NCBI GenBank assembly: GCA_903911085.1
Contig: CAIWCC010000250.1
Location: 45,407-109,406, forward strand
Origin: an uncultured Bacteroidales bacterium
GTDB lineage: Bacteria > Bacteroidota > Bacteroidia > Bacteroidales > Paludibacteraceae
Direction of reading: 5' to 3'
DNA length: 64,000 nt
Made by a program: the position numbers and the translations under genes. Below, one piece after another: positions 61,413 to 64,000 of this stretch (positions are counted from its first letter, which is position 1; every line of letters starts with the position of its first letter). The notes beneath the pieces are model-generated. The model made no database searches. It was not told where the DNA came from and worked only from the letters and a program-made list of their open reading frames with translations.

Positions 61413-61859
61413 TTAATTATTTATATTTGGAAAAGTACCTTTTACGGTAATACCCATGCTTCTTGCTGTACCTGCAACCATTTTCATTGCTGCATTTAAC
61501 TCAAAACAATTCAAATCTACCATTTTATCCGTAGCAATAGCTTCTACTTGTTCCCAAGTTATTTCAGCTACTTTTTTACGGTTTGGTTCCGCAGATCCAC
61601 TTTTCAATTTTGTTATTTCTAACAATTGAATAGCAACTGGAGGAGTTTTTACTACAAAGTCGAATGATTTGTCGGTATAATAGGTGATGACAGCCGGTAA
61701 AACTTTACCTGGTTTGTCTTGGGTTCTGGCATTAAATTGTTTGCAAAACTCCATAATATTGATCCCTTTAGATCCTAAAGCAGGACCTACTGGGGGAGAT
61801 GGGTTTGCTGCCCCTCCTTTAATCTGTAATTTAATAAGTCCAGCAATCTCTTTAGCCAT
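61413..61859 (-). CDS. rplK: Ribosomal protein L11
   Basis: 50S GTPase-centre protein, 148 aa. N-terminal domain [30 protein letters not shown] (in pieces, 10-39) and C-terminal rRNA-binding domain with [10 protein letters not shown]. The usual ligand region for thiopeptides is intact. Lies 56 nt after nusG and 15 nt before rplA in the standard order. Confidence 0.98.
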   Translation of the reverse strand: MAKEIAGLIKLQIKGGAANPSPPVGPALGSKGINIMEFCKQFNARTQDKPGKVLPAVITYYTDKSFDFVVKTPPVAIQLLEITKLKSGSAEPNRKKVAEITWEQVEAIATDKMVDLNCFELNAAMKMVAGTARSMGITVKGTFPNINN

Positions 61860-61915
61860 AATTATTTTTGTTTTTTGTTGTTAAACGGGAATTGTCGATT
61901 TGTAACAATAATCAA

Positions 61916-62479
61916 CTATTCCTTTTCTACTTGAGTAAAAGATAATTCGAGAGGAGTTTTCCTGTCAAATATTAAAACCATAAGCTTAAGTTTTTTCTTC
62001 TCTGTGTTTATTTCCTCAATGACTCCACTAAATCCACTAAATGGACCAAAAATAACTTTAACGTTCTCGCCGATATAAAATGGCGTTAACATTTCTTCTT
62101 CAGTTTCTTGGAGTTCATCCACTTTTCCTAATATACGATTCACTTCCGATGGACGAATTGCAGTAGGAACATGGTTTTTTTCACCCAAGAAACCAATTAC
62201 GTTTGGTGTGTGGCGAAGGCGGTGAGGAATTTCACCAATCAGATAAGCTTCTATCAAAACATATCCTGGCATGCAACTGCGTTCTTTTGCAATTTTTTTG
62301 CCATTACGAATTTGGTAAACTTTCTCTGTAGGAATCAATACTTGAGCAACATATTGACCAAGATCGGAGTTTTTGATTTCTGCGTCTATATACTCTTTTA
62401 CCTTGTTCTCTTTTCCACTAATGGCGCGCATTACGTACCATTTAAAATTTGTTGACTCTGACACTTTATTGACCTCCAT
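61916..62479 (-). CDS. nusG: Transcription antitermination factor NusG
   Basis: Transcription elongation factor of 187 aa. The NGN domain (about 10-120) contains WYVMRAISGKENKVKEYI and MPGYVLIEA; the KOW motif domain (about 130-187) has GENVKVIFGPFSGFSGVIEEI. It couples RNA polymerase to ribosome or Rho. It lies 8 nt after secE. Confidence 0.97.
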   Translation of the reverse strand: MEVNKVSESTNFKWYVMRAISGKENKVKEYIDAEIKNSDLGQYVAQVLIPTEKVYQIRNGKKIAKERSCMPGYVLIEAYLIGEIPHRLRHTPNVIGFLGEKNHVPTAIRPSEVNRILGKVDELQETEEEMLTPFYIGENVKVIFGPFSGFSGVIEEINTEKKKLKLMVLIFDRKTPLELSFTQVEKE

Positions 62480-62487
62480 TGATTAAG

Positions 62488-62679
62488 TTAAAAAAGTTTC
62501 GTATAAATAAATGTCATGATAGTTTCAAAACTTACATCCATAAGCCAAACTATCAATGCAATAATGATGGAAGCAATTAATACCACCACTGCACTGTTAG
62601 TAAGTTCTTCGCGCGTTGGCCAAGATACTTTTTGAGTAAGTTCCGAATACGACTCTTTGATATAGTTTATTATCTTCAT
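62488..62679 (-). CDS. secE: Preprotein translocase subunit SecE
   Basis: Small inner membrane subunit of the SecYEG channel, 63 aa. The short amphipathic helix (SYSELTQKVSWPTREEL, with the conserved WPTR) precedes one membrane helix (about 28-48, VVVLIASIIIALIVWLMDV). It lies 16 nt downstream of tRNA-Trp and 8 nt before nusG, the standard arrangement. Confidence 0.97.
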   Translation of the reverse strand: MKIINYIKESYSELTQKVSWPTREELTNSAVVVLIASIIIALIVWLMDVSFETIMTFIYTKLF

Positions 62680-62695
62680 ATATAAATAGAATTTG

Positions 62696-62768
62696 CACGG
62701 GCAGAGAGACTCGAACTCCCGACACCTGGTTTTGGAGACCAGTGCTCTACCAACTGAGCTACGCCCGT
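62696..62768 (-). tRNA. trnW: tRNA-Trp(CCA)
   Basis: 73 nt on the minus strand. Acceptor ACGGGCG pairs with TGCCCGT (one G-U), D arm TAGCTCAGTTGGTAGAGCA, anticodon arm CTGGTCTCCAAAACCAG with anticodon CCA, T arm GGGAGTTCGAGTCTCTC-type, discriminator G. The CCA end is not encoded. Position between tuf and secE is conserved in Bacteroidota. Confidence 0.96.
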
Positions 62769-62790
62769 ATTTTAAGTAAACAAGTAATCA

Positions 62791-62835
62791 GTAAACAAGT
62801 AAACAAGCTGCGGCTTTAACCGTTTACTTGTTTAC
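62791..62835. repeat. Perfect 14-bp inverted repeat between tuf and tRNA-Trp
   Basis: GTAAACAAGTAAAC (62791-62804) and GTTTACTTGTTTAC (62822-62835) are exact inverse complements, with AAGC and GCTT (62805-62808, 62813-62816) extending pairing inside the loop. Further degenerate copies of GTAAACAAGTAA and ATGTTTACT lie on either side (62775-62790 and 62844-62850). It can form a hairpin in the tuf transcript without a U tract, so it may be a processing or stability element. Confidence 0.8.
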
Positions 62836-62857
62836 TCGTATACATGTTTACTATTGA

Positions 62858-64000
62858 TTAGTCTAACAATTCAGTAATTTGACCAGAACCTACTGTACGA
62901 CCACCTTCACGAATAGCAAAACGTAAACCTACGCTACAAGCTACTGGATAGATTAATGTAACAGTTAATTCTAAGTTATCACCTGGCATTACCATCTCTG
63001 TTCCTTCTGGAAGAGTGATTTCACCTGTAACATCCAATGTACGAATATAGAATTGTGGACGGTAACGGTTGTGGAATGGAGTATGACGACCACCTTCTTC
63101 TTTTTTCAAGATATAAGCAGCAGCTTTAAATGAAGTATGAGGAGTAACTTTTCCTGGGTGAGTTATTACCATACCACGTTTGATGCTTTCTTTGTCGATA
63201 CCACGAAGTAATAAACCTACGTTGTCACCAGCTTGTCCATCATCAAGAATTTTACGGAACATTTCAACACCAGTTACTACTGATTTCAATGCGCCTTGGC
63301 CTAAACCAATGATTTGAACCTCTTCACCAGTTTTGATTTTACCAGTTTCGATACGTCCAGTTGCAACAGTACCACGACCAGTAATCGAGAATACGTCTTC
63401 AACAGGCATCAAGAAAGGTTTGTCAACAGCACGTTCTGGTAATAAAATCCATGTATCAACTGCATCCATCAACTCCATGATTTTATCTTCCCATTCTGGA
63501 ACGCCATTCAAGCCACCAAGAGCTGAACCTTGAATAACTGGAGTGTTGTCACCATCGAAATCATAGAATGAAAGCAATTCACGCATTTCCATTTCTACTA
63601 ATTCCAACATTTCTGGATCATCAACCATATCACATTTGTTCATAAAGATAACCAAACGAGGTACGTTTACCTGACGAGCTAACAAGATGTGTTCGCGAGT
63701 TTGTGGCATTGGACCATCAGTTGCAGCTACTACAATGATAGCACCATCCATTTGAGCAGCACCAGTTACCATGTTCTTAACGTAATCGGCGTGACCCGGA
63801 CAGTCAACGTGTGCATAGTGACGATTAGCTGTTTGGTATTCAACGTGTGCAGTGTTGATAGTAATACCACGTTCTTTTTCTTCTGGTGCATTATCGATAG
63901 AATCGAATGAACGCATTTCAGAAAGTCCTTTTTTTGCAAGTACCATGGTAATTGCAGCGGTCAAGGTAGTTTTGCCGTGGTCAACGTGTCCAATGGTACC
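62858..64000 (-). CDS. tuf: Elongation factor Tu, N-terminus outside window
   Basis: Brings aminoacyl-tRNA to the ribosome. 380 residues and the stop are inside the window; the frame runs to base 64000 and begins [13 protein letters not shown], so only about 15 N-terminal residues are missing from a normal protein of about 395. G1 GHVDHGKT, G3 [12 protein letters not shown]4 NKCD and the domain 2/3 stretches [11 protein letters not shown] and [11 protein letters not shown] are present. It is the first gene seen of the tuf/trnW/secE/nusG/rplKAJL/rpoBC series. Confidence 0.98.
   Translation of the reverse strand, partial: GTIGHVDHGKTTLTAAITMVLAKKGLSEMRSFDSIDNAPEEKERGITINTAHVEYQTANRHYAHVDCPGHADYVKNMVTGAAQMDGAIIVVAATDGPMPQTREHILLARQVNVPRLVIFMNKCDMVDDPEMLELVEMEMRELLSFYDFDGDNTPVIQGSALGGLNGVPEWEDKIMELMDAVDTWILLPERAVDKPFLMPVEDVFSITGRGTVATGRIETGKIKTGEEVQIIGLGQGALKSVVTGVEMFRKILDDGQAGDNVGLLLRGIDKESIKRGMVITHPGKVTPHTSFKAAAYILKKEEGGRHTPFHNRYRPQFYIRTLDVTGEITLPEGTEMVMPGDNLELTVTLIYPVACSVGLRFAIREGGRTVGSGQITELLD

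Overview
The window looks like an AT-rich chromosome segment from a member of the Bacteroidota, most likely order Bacteroidales and Paludibacter-like. The evidence is a SusC/SusD pair with a hybrid two-component regulator, type IX secretion (T9SS) C-terminal sorting domains, -7 boxes of the TAnnTTTG type, the hpt-adk-obg gene order, and a tuf / tRNA-Trp / secE / nusG / rplKAJL / rpoBC block. The genus is inference. Coordinates 1-43185 are an accessory polysaccharide utilization locus (PUL). Coordinates 44100-64000 are housekeeping genes.

The PUL reads right to left. A hybrid two-component regulator (39130-43185) precedes an apparent long operon: GH88 unsaturated glucuronyl hydrolase, SusC, SusD, a surface glycan-binding lipoprotein candidate, a DUF5703 protein, GH43, heparinase III (PL12), four tandem heparin-lyase-I-like proteins, a Gfo/Idh/MocA oxidoreductase, a further heparinase II/III-fold lyase, an SGNH hydrolase, an MGH1/GH63-like glycosidase, a decayed GH43 remnant, GH39 and heparinase II (PL21). 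After a 313-bp gap with its own -7 box come four tandem PL8 chondroitinase-ABC-type lyases, the last cut by the window start. Complete members carry T9SS tags, and one is fused to a beta-helix domain.

Together these genes describe glycosaminoglycan breakdown: secreted PL8 enzymes and surface lipoprotein lyases cut chains, SusC/D imports oligosaccharides, periplasmic PL12/PL21/GH88 finish them, and GH39/GH43 remove other sugars. No sulfatase is present in the window, which is unusual for such a locus.

The boundary region 43186-44099 holds no convincing gene. It contains a tRNA 3'-end-like fragment followed by an orphan intrinsic terminator, possibly an old integration scar.

The core part encodes TruA, a DMT-family permease, Obg, Adk and Hpt (minus strand), GuaA and TatD (plus strand), then RpoC, RpoB, L7/L12, L10, L1, L11, NusG, SecE, tRNA-Trp and EF-Tu (minus strand, EF-Tu cut by the window end). 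A heptanucleotide repeat (GTTTCGT x6) lies between guaA and tatD, and a terminator-like hairpin lies between rplL and rpoB. I saw no rRNA, insertion sequence or CRISPR array. The most distinctive content is the expanded, mixed heparan-plus-chondroitin lyase set with its PL8/beta-helix fusion.
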